Positions 50,239-58,924 of a DNA stretch of 64,000 bases are shown here, piece by piece. How positions within the stretch are numbered: the stretch's first letter is position 1; every line of letters starts with the position of its first letter. Source of the DNA: Bacillus sp. 7884-1 (GTDB lineage Bacteria; Bacillota; Bacilli; Bacillales; Cytobacillaceae). Under the pieces are notes generated by a model. The model was given only the letters and a program-made list of their open reading frames with translations. It ran no database searches and had not been told where the DNA came from. The stretch is from assembly GCF_002272245.1 (NCBI RefSeq), contig NZ_NPDD01000022.1, positions 1 to 64,000 of the forward strand, read 5' to 3'. A program made the position numbers and the translations under genes.

Positions 50239-51426
50239 ATGGAAGTTCGAGTCCGTGAAGGTGATTCCTTTTCGTATTATGGTCGATTATTTATGGTCCC
50301 GCTTGAACTTATTACCGATTCAAACGAGAAGGTAAACCCAACCAGTTTGAAATCTGGTACAAAAATAGTTATTCCAGGCTACGTTTCTGTTCCGTACACA
50401 ATAAAAGAAGACGATACTTTGTGGAAAATTGGAAATGAAAATAATCTACAGATTGACGCTGTCATGATTCTCAATCAAATGAAAGATCCCAATCGCTTAA
50501 TACCAGGTGAAATCCTTTATCTTCCAGAACGAATTGCAAAGCAAAATGTTAGTTCAAAATTACCATTTGGTTCAGGGATATTAGTGAAACAAATAAAAAC
50601 TCTTAAAAAGTTTTATCCATTTATTAATGTTGAGACTATAGGGACTAGTGTTTTAGGGAATCCCATTCAAGAAATTAGAATTGGAAAAGGGTTGAAAAAG
50701 GTTCATATGAACGCCTCTTTTCATGCAAACGAATGGATTACAACGATGGTATTAATGACCCTAATGAATCAGTACCTCATTTCATTAACAAATCGAACTG
50801 CATATAGAGGAATTAATACAATAAATTTATATAATGAAACGGAATTATCAATTGTACCAATGGTTAATCCAGACGGGGTAGACCTAGTATTAAATGGTCC
50901 ACCAACAAGCCGTCGGGATGAAGTGGTGAATATCAATGAAGGCAGCAATGAATTTGTTCATTGGAAGGCAAATATAAGAGGGGTAGACTTAAACAACCAG
51001 TTTCCGGCGAATTGGGAGATTGAGCAGGAGAGGAAGGAACCTAAGTCTCCCGCACCAAGAGATTATCCAGGCAAGTCTTCTTTATCAGAACCTGAAGCAA
51101 TTACTATGGCTGATTTAATGAAAAAAAATAATTACGACAGAATACTAGCCTTTCATACTCAAGGTGAAGAGTTCTATTGGGGATATGAAGGCTTCGAACC
51201 TCCTGAATCAGAAGTCCTGGCAAAGGAATTCGAACGAGTAAGTGGTTACAAGGCGATACGAAATGTCGATAGTCATGCGGGATTCAAGGACTGGTATATA
51301 CAAGAGTTTAAACGCCCAGGTTTTACTTTAGAACTCGGAAGGGGAATAAATCCATTGCCCTTATCTCATTTTAATGACATTCTCCAAAAAGTTGAGGGTA
51401 TATTTCTAGCCGCACTTTATTTGTAA
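50239..51426 (+). CDS. yqgT: M14 peptidase with LysM domains (gamma-D-glutamyl endopeptidase type) YqgT
   Basis: A 395-residue enzyme predicted to cut gamma-D-Glu-diamino acid bonds of cell wall peptides. Two LysM-like modules occupy about 1-95 (VREGDSFSYYGRLF; YTIKEDDTLWKIGNENNL). The M14 zinc site has HANEW (about 154-158) and the His of AFHTQGEEFYWG (about 293), with general base Glu in FTLELGRG (about 361). No signal peptide is visible, so it may act inside or in the sporangium on recycled peptides. ATG 50239 follows GGAAGGAGGGAG. Confidence 0.9.
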   Translation: MEVRVREGDSFSYYGRLFMVPLELITDSNEKVNPTSLKSGTKIVIPGYVSVPYTIKEDDTLWKIGNENNLQIDAVMILNQMKDPNRLIPGEILYLPERIAKQNVSSKLPFGSGILVKQIKTLKKFYPFINVETIGTSVLGNPIQEIRIGKGLKKVHMNASFHANEWITTMVLMTLMNQYLISLTNRTAYRGINTINLYNETELSIVPMVNPDGVDLVLNGPPTSRRDEVVNINEGSNEFVHWKANIRGVDLNNQFPANWEIEQERKEPKSPAPRDYPGKSSLSEPEAITMADLMKKNNYDRILAFHTQGEEFYWGYEGFEPPESEVLAKEFERVSGYKAIRNVDSHAGFKDWYIQEFKRPGFTLELGRGINPLPLSHFNDILQKVEGIFLAALYL

Positions 51427-51500
51427 ATAGTACTTCCATGACTTGTAAAATGATTTCAATGACATTAAAATAAACTATTGTGCTGGTTATTTGTGAATAG

Positions 51501-51540
51501 AAGAAAAGTCGTATGCATGCGACTTTTTTCTTGTTTTTTA
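51501..51540 (+). terminator. Terminator after yqgT
   Basis: AAGAAAAGTCG (51501-51511) and CGACTTTTTTCTT (51520-51532) form a stem around TATGCATG, followed by TGTTTTTT. Confidence 0.75.
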
Positions 51541-51620
51541 AAATAATTCTGTTATTATTGAAACATTTTTGTAATGAAAACGTACTAATCATTAAGGAGA
51601 AAATAGGAGGGAGGGGAAAA

Positions 51621-52763
51621 ATGAGTTTATACAAAAGGAAAATAAATATTAAATATATGTTTCAAATCATGTTTTTGCTCATTTTCACCTCCTTTTTTAG
51701 TGCTTGTACTCATCAACAAGATGCCAAGCCCAGCCCTTCTAAAGAAATTGACAAGGATAATAACAAACCCTCACAGCCAGTAGCAGCTTGGAAACTCCCA
51801 ATTAAAATACCTGAAGGTGAATTCTATAAAGTAGGGAGCTGGTTTTCTGACCATCAGTTACTCTACATTACTAACCTTGAGCAATCATCATCAGTATATT
51901 TTTATAATCTTTTAACTGGTAAAAGTGAATTACTATATAAGAGCGAGTTCCCAATTGTCACCTTACAGGTTAGCCCATCAAAAAAGTATATACTAATACA
52001 AACTTCTCCTTCCACCTATGAAGGACAAGTTATCATACTTTCTTCTGAGGGCTCTGAGTTAATGAAGCAATCTTTCCCTTCTTATGAATTAGCCTTTGAA
52101 TGGAACCCATTTAATGAATCGGAGATTCTAATCTCTGCTTTTAAAGAAGATTGGACATATCAAATGCTGCTGCTTAATATTGAACAAAGTAAAACAACTG
52201 AATTATCAATTCCTCAACCATTTATTAAGTGGGTAGGAAAAGATGAAGTTGCCTATCTGAACTGGGATGAAACCAGTCCTTCACTTTTTGCGCCACTCAT
52301 GTCGAAGAAAATAGGAGCTGAGGGTGAGGAAGTACTATTCAATGATGTACTCCAATTCTCAACCTATCATAATATTCTAATGACTGTTACCGCTAGGGAT
52401 GAGGAGCAATTACAGGCATCTTATCGTTTTTATAATAAGGATAAAAAGGAGCTTTATTCTTTTTCTATCCCTCATTTGACAATGTTCTCAGGCTGGTTAG
52501 TTCCTTACCATGACTTTAATGAAAGTAAAGGGAAATTCATTACCTTAAAGCCTTTAAAAAGTGCAGAAGCCGATGCTTACAGTGAAGGCTTTGAGCTTAT
52601 AAGCTATGATATTAATAAGGGCATCAGCAATATGATTTTGCAAGGAATGAAGAATGAACCAATTCAGCTTTCACCTTCTGGCGAAGCTGCACTGTATGGA
52701 AATCGTTTTGAAAAAATCATTCATTTAAAAACAAAAGAAATATCTGAGCTCGTAGATAAATAA
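51621..52763 (+). CDS. yqgU: YqgU-like lipoprotein with beta-propeller fold
   Basis: A 380-residue predicted lipoprotein. The signal segment YMFQIMFLLIFTSFFSAC ends in the lipid-attachment Cys (about residue 28). The rest has repeated strand-turn units (LYITNLEQSSSVYFYNLLTG; IVTLQVSPSKKYILIQTSP; AFEWNPFNESEILISAF) like a WD/beta-propeller. B. subtilis YqgU is the counterpart; function unknown. The ATG follows AGGAGGGAGGGG; a longer upstream frame lacks a site. Confidence 0.85.
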   Translation: MSLYKRKINIKYMFQIMFLLIFTSFFSACTHQQDAKPSPSKEIDKDNNKPSQPVAAWKLPIKIPEGEFYKVGSWFSDHQLLYITNLEQSSSVYFYNLLTGKSELLYKSEFPIVTLQVSPSKKYILIQTSPSTYEGQVIILSSEGSELMKQSFPSYELAFEWNPFNESEILISAFKEDWTYQMLLLNIEQSKTTELSIPQPFIKWVGKDEVAYLNWDETSPSLFAPLMSKKIGAEGEEVLFNDVLQFSTYHNILMTVTARDEEQLQASYRFYNKDKKELYSFSIPHLTMFSGWLVPYHDFNESKGKFITLKPLKSAEADAYSEGFELISYDINKGISNMILQGMKNEPIQLSPSGEAALYGNRFEKIIHLKTKEISELVDK

Positions 52764-52796
52764 AAAGACTGCCGTTTGGCAGTCTTTTAATTTTAT
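52762..52796. terminator. Bidirectional terminator between yqgU and yqgW
   Basis: AAAGACTGCC and GGCAGTCTTT arms with a GTTT loop; T-rich on the plus strand and U-rich on the minus strand. Confidence 0.8.
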
Positions 52797-52801
52797 TGAG
52801 C

Positions 52802-52978
52802 TTAATGTGTTCCAGTAGGAAAACCACTTTCAATAACGGTCATGATTGCAAACCAGCCAAAAACAGCCAATGTTGCTACGGCCCAAAATGCCCCTAAGAA
52901 ATTTTTATTTTTTAGGGCAGTGAATGCACCATAAGCAGCAAGTAAGGCAACCAAAGCAAAAATAATAACTACTCCCAT
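52802..52978 (-). CDS. yqgW: DUF2759 small membrane protein YqgW
   Basis: A 58-residue open frame below usual length cut-offs. It has two hydrophobic segments (VVIIFALVALLAAYGAF and GAFWAVATLAVFGWFAIMTV) and ends ESGFPTGTH, which I recognise as the DUF2759/YqgW family of Bacillaceae. AAAGGGGGC lies 7-8 bases before the ATG at plus position 52978. It sits between yqgU and yqgX as in B. subtilis. Function unknown. Confidence 0.88.
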   Translation of the reverse strand: MGVVIIFALVALLAAYGAFTALKNKNFLGAFWAVATLAVFGWFAIMTVIESGFPTGTH

Positions 52979-53173
52979 TAATAAAGCCCCCTTTATTAGA
53001 TAATACTTGGACTTAGCCCAACTCTCTAAAATAGTTATGTAAGAATATTATATACATTCGATTCTTATTTTATATTCTTTTTTATCATTTGTCGAGGGCT
53101 AAAAATGTTAGCAATGCAGCTTACATAGTGTAAAATAATAGTAATGCAAAAATAGTTGGAGGTAATGAAAGAA

Positions 53174-53809
53174 ATGAAATGGTCTCAAATCCCTCTAGGG
53201 GTATTACAAACAAATTGTTACATAGTGGAAAGTCCTGATAAATCCTGTTTAATCTTTGATCCAGGCAGTGAAGGGAAAAAGCTAATAAAGTGGCTAACGA
53301 AGAGAGAACTCAAGCCAATTGCTATTTTTTTAACTCATGCACATTTTGACCATATTGGTGCAGTTGATGTGGTAAGAGACTACTATAATATTCCTGTTTA
53401 CATTCATGAAGAGGAAGAAGATTGGCTGATAGATCCGGCTTTAAATGGCTCGAAGTTTTTTCAAATGCAAGAGTTAATGAAAATGAAAAAAGCTGACAAT
53501 ATCTTGAAAAAAGAAGAAACTTTAACAATTGGTGATTTTACTTTCTCAATCTTTGAGACTCCAGGACATTCACCTGGTAGTGTATCGTATTACTTTGAGT
53601 CTGAGGGATTTGTTGTATCAGGGGATGCACTATTTAAGAGCAGTATTGGTCGAACAGATCTTCCAGGGGGTAACCATAAACAATTAATGAAGAGCATCCA
53701 TGAAAAATTATTATTTTTACCTGAAGAAACAGCTGTTTTATCGGGGCATGGACCTATAACCACTATTGGAGAAGAGATGGATAGTAATCCGTATATAAAT
53801 GGGTTTTAA
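53174..53809 (+). CDS. yqgX: Metallo-beta-lactamase fold hydrolase YqgX (glyoxalase II-like)
   Basis: A 211-residue MBL-fold enzyme. The zinc motif THAHFDHIG is at about 55-63, with further ligands in TPGHSPGSV (about 134), VSGDALF (about 154) and LSGHGP (about 193). It resembles thioesterase/glyoxalase II-type hydrolases; in B. subtilis it may act on bacillithiol conjugates. ATG 53174 has GGAGGT 10 bases upstream and matches the usual N-terminus MKWxxxPLG. Confidence 0.92.
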   Translation: MKWSQIPLGVLQTNCYIVESPDKSCLIFDPGSEGKKLIKWLTKRELKPIAIFLTHAHFDHIGAVDVVRDYYNIPVYIHEEEEDWLIDPALNGSKFFQMQELMKMKKADNILKKEETLTIGDFTFSIFETPGHSPGSVSYYFESEGFVVSGDALFKSSIGRTDLPGGNHKQLMKSIHEKLLFLPEETAVLSGHGPITTIGEEMDSNPYINGF

Positions 53810-53813
53810 AATC

Positions 53814-53880
53814 AAAAGCGGAAGCGCCTTGTCCAGGGAAAAATGCAGTTCAATTTTTCCTAGGCGCTGGAGCTAGACGA
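53814..53880. repeat. Dispersed palindromic repeat element, long copy
   Basis: The element starts AAAAGCGGAAGCGCCTTG and ends TAGGCGCTGGAGCTAGAC. Internally AGCGCC pairs with GGCGCT, and GGAAAAATGCAGTTCAATTT is the reverse complement of part of the hairpin at 43251-43290. A shortened copy lies at 20214-20247. Such short imperfect palindromes recur in Bacillaceae intergenic regions. Confidence 0.65.
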
Positions 53881-53891
53881 TTGTATCAAAA

Positions 53892-53922
53892 GAAAAAACC
53901 CTTCTCGTTGGAGAAGGGTATT
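53892..53922 (-). terminator. Terminator-like hairpin before the methyltransferase gene
   Basis: ACCCTTCTC (53898-53906) and GAGAAGGGT (53911-53919). The T run is better on the minus strand (complement of 53892-53897) than on the plus strand, although it follows the plus-strand gene yqgX. Confidence 0.5.
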
Positions 53923-54033
53923 TCTGGGGGATGTCCTATTATAAATAATGGGAGGGATATAGTTAAGCTACTAAAAATACAATATAACAAAGTTAACACT
54001 ATGTCAATGATGTAAACTGGAAGAAGGAAAATT

Positions 54034-55116
54034 ATGTTCACCTATTTAAAGAGGTTAATTTCAAACTCAGAACTAAACTTAATATCTTATGCAGAGTACA
54101 TTGAGGCAGTCCTCTATCATCCTGTATTAGGATACTATATGAAAAGTAAACAAAAAATTGGCAGCCAGGGAGATTTTATAACGACAAGTAATATTTCTGA
54201 TATTTATGGGCGAATTATTGCAAAATGGTTTGCAAATGTTTGTAAGGAAAATAATTTAGAACCTATTTTTTGTGAGATTGGTGCAGGAAATGGCCGTTTT
54301 GCTCATGCCTTTTTACAGGAATGGGAGAATTCCATCAAAACCCCATTAAAATACATAATTGTAGAAAGTAGTCCTTATCATTTGAATTTGCAAAATGAAT
54401 TATTAAAGCCTGCCTATATTGTTACCCAAGTAACCAAGCTTGATGAACTAGAGCCTTTTGAAGGGATGGTCTTTTCCAATGAATTATTTGATGCCATGCC
54501 TGTTCATGTAATTGAGCAAGAGAACAATCAATTGTATGAAGTAATGGTGGGAATGAAAAATGAGAGCTTATATGAGGAAAAGGTTCCTTTAATTAATCCA
54601 GCTATCTATACTTTTTTAGAGGAGAGCGATCTGGTATTGAAGGAAAAGCAGCGAATAGAAGTCCCTTTGTTAATGGAAGGGATGGTGCAGGATATATCCC
54701 GTGTGTTAAAGAGGGGGCTTGTCTTAACAGCAGATTATGGTTATACCAAGGAGGACTGGAAGCATCCTTCAAGAATAATGGGAAGCTTAAGGGGATATTA
54801 TCAGCATCAAATGATTCATGATGTTTTGGAGCACCCTGGAGAGATGGACATAACGACACACATTCATTTTGATTGGCTAATTCAAAAGGGCCAGCAGGCA
54901 GAATTGTTATTCTATTCAAAGCTTAGGCAGGATGAATTTTTACTTAAAGCAGGAATATTAAAGGAGTTAGAAAGCCATTATGATCCAAATCCTTTTTCAG
55001 AGGTAAGTAAACGAAATCGTGCTATTCGCAGTTTGATTATGCCATCTGGTATGAGTTCTTTTTTTCACATAGTCATTCAACAAAAAGGTATCAATGGTAA
55101 TCTATTTCTAAAATAA
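54034..55116 (+). CDS. SAM-dependent methyltransferase, MidA/NDUFAF7 type (DUF185)
   Basis: A 360-residue protein of the MidA family. N-terminal SYAEYIEAVLYHPVLGYYM with GDFITTSNISDIYGRIIAKW is the family signature, followed by the SAM-binding motif FCEIGAGNGRFAHAFL (about 79-94) and VFSNELFDAMPVHVIE (about 149-164). Mitochondrial relatives methylate an Arg of complex I; the bacterial target is unknown. AAGAAGGAAA precedes the ATG. Confidence 0.88.
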   Translation: MFTYLKRLISNSELNLISYAEYIEAVLYHPVLGYYMKSKQKIGSQGDFITTSNISDIYGRIIAKWFANVCKENNLEPIFCEIGAGNGRFAHAFLQEWENSIKTPLKYIIVESSPYHLNLQNELLKPAYIVTQVTKLDELEPFEGMVFSNELFDAMPVHVIEQENNQLYEVMVGMKNESLYEEKVPLINPAIYTFLEESDLVLKEKQRIEVPLLMEGMVQDISRVLKRGLVLTADYGYTKEDWKHPSRIMGSLRGYYQHQMIHDVLEHPGEMDITTHIHFDWLIQKGQQAELLFYSKLRQDEFLLKAGILKELESHYDPNPFSEVSKRNRAIRSLIMPSGMSSFFHIVIQQKGINGNLFLK

Positions 55117-55146
55117 AAAACACCGGAAAAGGTCCGGTGTTTTTTA
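55115..55146. terminator. Bidirectional terminator between the methyltransferase gene and yqgY
   Basis: AACACCGGA and TCCGGTGTT arms with an AAAGG loop, flanked by A6 and T6 runs. Confidence 0.85.
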
Positions 55147-55161
55147 TGTGTTAATATCTTC

Positions 55162-55404
55162 TCAATGTCCTCCACCCAGTGGCATCATAAATGTTGTCCA
55201 ATAAGTGAAACCTGCGAAGAATACTGTCAAATACCCACAGAAAACATACATGTACATACGTTCTGATAATTTTAAATAGCTTAACAAAACAAAGAATCCA
55301 GTTTGGGCCAAGAAAAGCATGGCAGTTTTATCCATATCACCTAGATAGAACATTACGGTGAAAATACCTGTCCAAAAACCCAAGACTCTGTACATACGAT
55401 CCAT
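55162..55404 (-). CDS. yqgY: DUF2626 small membrane protein YqgY
   Basis: An 80-residue protein with two or three hydrophobic segments and the family start MDRMYRVLGFWTGIFTVMFY followed by LGDM. The C-terminus TTFMMPLGGGH is also conserved-looking. It matches DUF2626/YqgY by sequence and position. Function unknown. GGGAGGGAT lies before the ATG. Confidence 0.92.
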   Translation of the reverse strand: MDRMYRVLGFWTGIFTVMFYLGDMDKTAMLFLAQTGFFVLLSYLKLSERMYMYVFCGYLTVFFAGFTYWTTFMMPLGGGH

Positions 55405-55484
55405 ATGTATCCCTCCTTTTCCCCTACAGTACCATCAAGAAATATTATAAAGAAAAGGAGTTCAAAAGTAAATAAAGTTTCAAA

Positions 55485-56180
55485 TTAGTTTGAAACAAGC
55501 GCCTGGTAAGAACAAGTTTCACAACCAGATATGATATTTTCTTTCTCAACCAGCTCTACTTTGTCAAATAATGCCTCGAACATTCCTTTTAGGAACTCAT
55601 GATGCATAGCACAAACACTTTCGTGTTCCTCTGCCACTTCTTTGAACGGACAATTATAAATCTGGAAGAAAATTTTTGTGTGATCCCCATTAACTTCAAA
55701 TTCTGGATAGAATCCAGCTAATGTTGCAGCACTTTTTAATATGCTTAACTTTTGATCGAATTCTATTTCTTCCCCAAAGGATTTTCTTGCCAATTCCTGC
55801 TCAATCACTTCAGTCCCAAAACGCTTACCAGTTAAATAAAGAGCTTGTTTACCAGCCTCACCTAACGTTAGCATAGTAGTAATTGCAACTTTGGATAGAA
55901 GCATAAAATCCCGGAACGGGAAGTGCAATTGAATTACATCGTCCGATAAACGATATAATCTACTTGGTCTGCCGCCTTTACCAGTCTTTTTAGTTTCAGA
56001 AGCTAACATGTTAACATCTTCAAGCTTAGATAAATGTAATCTTGCAACATTGGGATGAATATTAAAGTTCTCCGCCACTTCTTGTACAGTTACTTCTTGG
56101 TGACGTTTCGTAATGTATTGATAGATGTAATACCTGGTTGGATCTGATAAAACATTTGTTATCTTTAATGTTTGTTCCAT
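55485..56180 (-). CDS. Winged-helix regulator with C-terminal Cys cluster (SufR-like layout)
   Basis: A 231-residue DNA-binding protein. An ArsR/DeoR-type winged helix occupies about 5-80 (VTVQEVAENFNIHPNVARLH; GKGGRPSRLYRLSDD). The C-terminal domain carries Cys 177, 190, 220 and 223. The C-x12-C spacing (CPFKEVAEEHESVC) and the later GCETC recall SufR-type iron-sulfur sensors. The ligand is inferred, not shown. ATG at plus position 56180 has GAGGTGA upstream. It is divergent from comGA across 294 bases. Confidence 0.75.
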   Translation of the reverse strand: MEQTLKITNVLSDPTRYYIYQYITKRHQEVTVQEVAENFNIHPNVARLHLSKLEDVNMLASETKKTGKGGRPSRLYRLSDDVIQLHFPFRDFMLLSKVAITTMLTLGEAGKQALYLTGKRFGTEVIEQELARKSFGEEIEFDQKLSILKSAATLAGFYPEFEVNGDHTKIFFQIYNCPFKEVAEEHESVCAMHHEFLKGMFEALFDKVELVEKENIISGCETCSYQALVSN

Positions 56181-56394
56181 CTCTAGTTCACCTCGAACCC
56201 CCATAATTTAAAACAATTATAATACAGCGATTTAAACATGGGAATGAGGTTAACAATGTTAACACTATATGTTTAGAAATTGTTCACATTTGCCGAATGT
56301 GCATCGGGGTTTAGTTATGCAAATGTTGTACAAAATATATACAACCTGTCTGTCAATAGTTGTTTTCTAGGGGATAATGGAGTGATAAACTCCG

Positions 56395-56407
56395 AAAATA
56401 TTTTTTT
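56395..56407 (+). promoter_or_regulatory. Candidate ComK AT-box upstream of comGA
   Basis: AAAA-TATTT-TTTT fits one half of a ComK K-box (AAAA-N5-TTTT). A possible second half (CAAT-AGTTG-TTTT, 56354-56366) is poor and 28 bases away. ComK drives comG in B. subtilis; in this AT-rich region the match may be chance. Confidence 0.3.
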
Positions 56408-56474
56408 AAAAAAGAGAAGAATCTTGAAGGAAAAGATTGAAAGATGTCGAATAACTACAAAGACAAAATAAAAG

Positions 56475-57560
56475 GTGGTGTTATTCATTGTAAGTTCAAT
56501 TGAAATACTAGCAAATAGGATTATCACAGATGCTGCAAGAAACCAAGCTACAGATATTCACATTGTACCAAGAAAGAAAGACACTCTCATTCAAATCCGC
56601 TTAACGAACAAACTCATTCCCCGGTTATCACTTCCAAAAGATGAATGCGACAGATTAATTTCACATTTTAAGTTTACTGCAAATATGGATATCGGAGAAC
56701 GAAGACGCCCACAAAGCGGTGCGATTTTTTGTGAGGTGGATGGAAAATTAATGGGTCTTAGACTTTCAACCCTTCCATCTAACAATCGAGAAAGTCTGGT
56801 TATCAGACTATTGCCTCAACAAGAACAGATTCCCTTTCACCAACTCTCACTTTTTCCTGGAATGACCAGAAAACTACTTGCCCTTCTAAAACACGCACAT
56901 GGATTAATTATCTTTACTGGTCCGACCGGATCGGGAAAAACCACAACTCTTTACTCCCTTTTAAATGAAACCGCACATCTTTTTCATCGTAACGTAATCA
57001 CACTTGAAGACCCTATCGAAAAAAACTACGATTCTGTTTTACAAATACAAGTGAATGAAAAAGCGGGCATAACATACGCTGCTGGCCTTAAGGCGATTCT
57101 TCGTCATGATCCCGACATTATTATGGTCGGTGAAATACGTGATGCGGAAACGGCTAAAATTGCAGTGCGGGCTGCATTAACGGGACATTTGGTACTCAGT
57201 ACCATGCATACAAGGGATGCGAAGGGGGCGGTATATCGTCTCCATGAGTTTGGTGTAAATTGGTTAGAGGTAGAACAAACCTTAATTGCTGTTACAGCAC
57301 AGCGATTAGTGGAGCTAACATGTCCGTATTGCCAAGGGGAGTGTTCGCCCTTCTGCTACTCATATGGGAGATGGAAAAGGGCGAGTGTTTTTGAACTTCT
57401 ATCAGGGAGAAATCTTAATGCTGCGATGAAAGAAGCGAAAGGAGAAAATATAATATCGCGATACACGACAGTAAGGAAAGTTATAAACAAGGGGATTGCT
57501 CTGGGTTATATTAAAGAGTCTGAATACGATCGCTTGGTGTATGATCATGAAGCGCCATAA
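56475..57560 (+). CDS. comGA: Competence ATPase ComGA
   Basis: Cytoplasmic traffic ATPase that assembles the transformation pseudopilus. It has GPTGSGKTT (Walker A, about 150), TLEDPIE (Asp box), GEIRDAETAKIA (Walker B, about 227), STMHTRDAKGAVYRL, and a zinc tetrad CPYCQGECSPFC (about 289-300). The frame opens with GTG 56475, but AAAGGTGG (56471-56478) overlaps that codon; spacing and similarity to B. subtilis ComGA favour an ATT codon at 56487. It is first of seven overlapping comG genes. Confidence 0.94.
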   Translation: MVLFIVSSIEILANRIITDAARNQATDIHIVPRKKDTLIQIRLTNKLIPRLSLPKDECDRLISHFKFTANMDIGERRRPQSGAIFCEVDGKLMGLRLSTLPSNNRESLVIRLLPQQEQIPFHQLSLFPGMTRKLLALLKHAHGLIIFTGPTGSGKTTTLYSLLNETAHLFHRNVITLEDPIEKNYDSVLQIQVNEKAGITYAAGLKAILRHDPDIIMVGEIRDAETAKIAVRAALTGHLVLSTMHTRDAKGAVYRLHEFGVNWLEVEQTLIAVTAQRLVELTCPYCQGECSPFCYSYGRWKRASVFELLSGRNLNAAMKEAKGENIISRYTTVRKVINKGIALGYIKESEYDRLVYDHEAP

Positions 57561-58578
57561 TTGGTCTGTTAATGAGCAGGCTAATTTCTTAAAACGGATA
57601 GGAGAATTATTGGCACGCGGGTACCCTATTGCAGAAGCAATTGAAAGCTTATCCTTACATTTACCAAAAAATCGAAAGGAGGAGCTTTACCAATGTTTGG
57701 CAGATTTAAAAAATGGGATATCATTTCATGATGTCTTAGGTAATCTTGGCTTTCACAAGGATTTAATTGGTTATGTCTATTTTGCAGAACAGCATGGCAG
57801 CTTTGCAGAGGCACTCCTAGAAGGCAGCTCTCTAGCATTAGTAAAAGAGAATGATAGAAAAAAATTAGTAAAACTTATACAGTATCCAGCCTTACTGATC
57901 TTTATTACTGGTTTTTTGTTAATGTTTGTACAGAAATCATTGCTGCCCAAATTTACAAGTCTCTTCGAATCTATGAGTCTTGAAGCAAATTTCTTTATGA
58001 AGGTACTCTACTCATTTGACACCTATGTTCCAATATTAATGGCTATCTTCCTGCTTCTTTTGGCATTAGGTGCCACTTATTATATTTTTGTATTTCGGAA
58101 AATCTCCGTCCTGCAGCAGCGGTCACTACTCGTAAGAATTCCGATTGCGGGAAGAATCCTCAAATTGTTGTTTACCCATTATTTTTCTGTCCAGCTAAGT
58201 TTTCTTTTATCAGGGGGAATATCCGTATTTGAAGCCCTGCTTTTATTTGAAAAGAATCAAAGGCAGCCATTTTATAGCCAGTTGGGATTGGAAATCAAGC
58301 AAAAGCTGTTAACCGGTGAAAAACTTGAGTCAATCTTGGCTCGGTTTCCATTTTTTGAAAAAGAATTCCCAATGATAATAAAACATGGTCAAGAAAATGG
58401 AAAATTGGAACAAGAATTACTTTTCTTTAGTCAGCATTGCTTATTGAATATGGAGGAAGGGATTGAAAAAAGCTTAAAATTGATCCAGCCTGTTCTTTAT
58501 GTCTTTATCGGTTTTCTCGTTGTATCAATGTATTTGGCAATATTATTACCAATGTTCCAGCTATTAGATGGAATATAG
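57547..58578 (+). CDS. comGB: Competence pseudopilus membrane platform ComGB
   Basis: A 343-residue GspF/PilC-type polytopic protein that anchors the ComGA ATPase. Three hydrophobic segments are visible (about 117-140, 165-190, 315-340) with two cytoplasmic repeat domains (FLKRIGELLARGYPIAEAIE; FLLSGGISVFEALLLFEKNQ). ATG 57547 overlaps comGA by 14 bases; TTGGTG is about 7 bases upstream. Confidence 0.92.
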   Translation: MKRHNWSVNEQANFLKRIGELLARGYPIAEAIESLSLHLPKNRKEELYQCLADLKNGISFHDVLGNLGFHKDLIGYVYFAEQHGSFAEALLEGSSLALVKENDRKKLVKLIQYPALLIFITGFLLMFVQKSLLPKFTSLFESMSLEANFFMKVLYSFDTYVPILMAIFLLLLALGATYYIFVFRKISVLQQRSLLVRIPIAGRILKLLFTHYFSVQLSFLLSGGISVFEALLLFEKNQRQPFYSQLGLEIKQKLLTGEKLESILARFPFFEKEFPMIIKHGQENGKLEQELLFFSQHCLLNMEEGIEKSLKLIQPVLYVFIGFLVVSMYLAILLPMFQLLDGI

Positions 58579-58609
58579 AAAAGCTTACAATATTAAATTG
58601 GAGGAATGA

Positions 58610-58924
58610 ATGATGAAAAATGAAAAAGGTTTTACACTTGTTGAAATGATGATTGTTATGCTGGTTATTTCTGTTTTACTAATTGTTACAATTCCAAATG
58701 TGGCTAAGCACAATACTAATATTAACAACAAAGGCTGTGAAGCATATGTGAAGATGGTTCAAGCACAGGTACAATCTTATATAATCGACAAGAATAAGGT
58801 ACCTACAATGGCAAATCTTATTTCAGAAGAATACCTTATGGAAGATAAAGGTTGTCCAAATGGAACAAAAAATGTATTAATCGATTCAGAAGGAAAAGTA
58901 ACCGCAGCAGCAACAACATCTTAA
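58610..58924 (+). CDS. comGC: Major pseudopilin ComGC
   Basis: A 104-residue prepilin. The processing site KG-FTLVEMMIVMLVISVL has Gly at -1, Phe at +1 and Glu at +5, as required by the peptidase ComC. Two Cys (about 45 and 83) fit the intramolecular disulfide of ComGC. The tail after NVLIDSEGKV is Ala/Thr-rich. TTGGAGGAATGA precedes two consecutive ATG codons. Confidence 0.94.
   Translation: MMKNEKGFTLVEMMIVMLVISVLLIVTIPNVAKHNTNINNKGCEAYVKMVQAQVQSYIIDKNKVPTMANLISEEYLMEDKGCPNGTKNVLIDSEGKVTAAATTS

Noticed and set aside
54034-55116. Methyltransferase gene as part of a restriction-modification system
   Set aside because: Motifs are those of MidA/NDUFAF7 protein methyltransferases, and no target-recognition or endonuclease gene is near.
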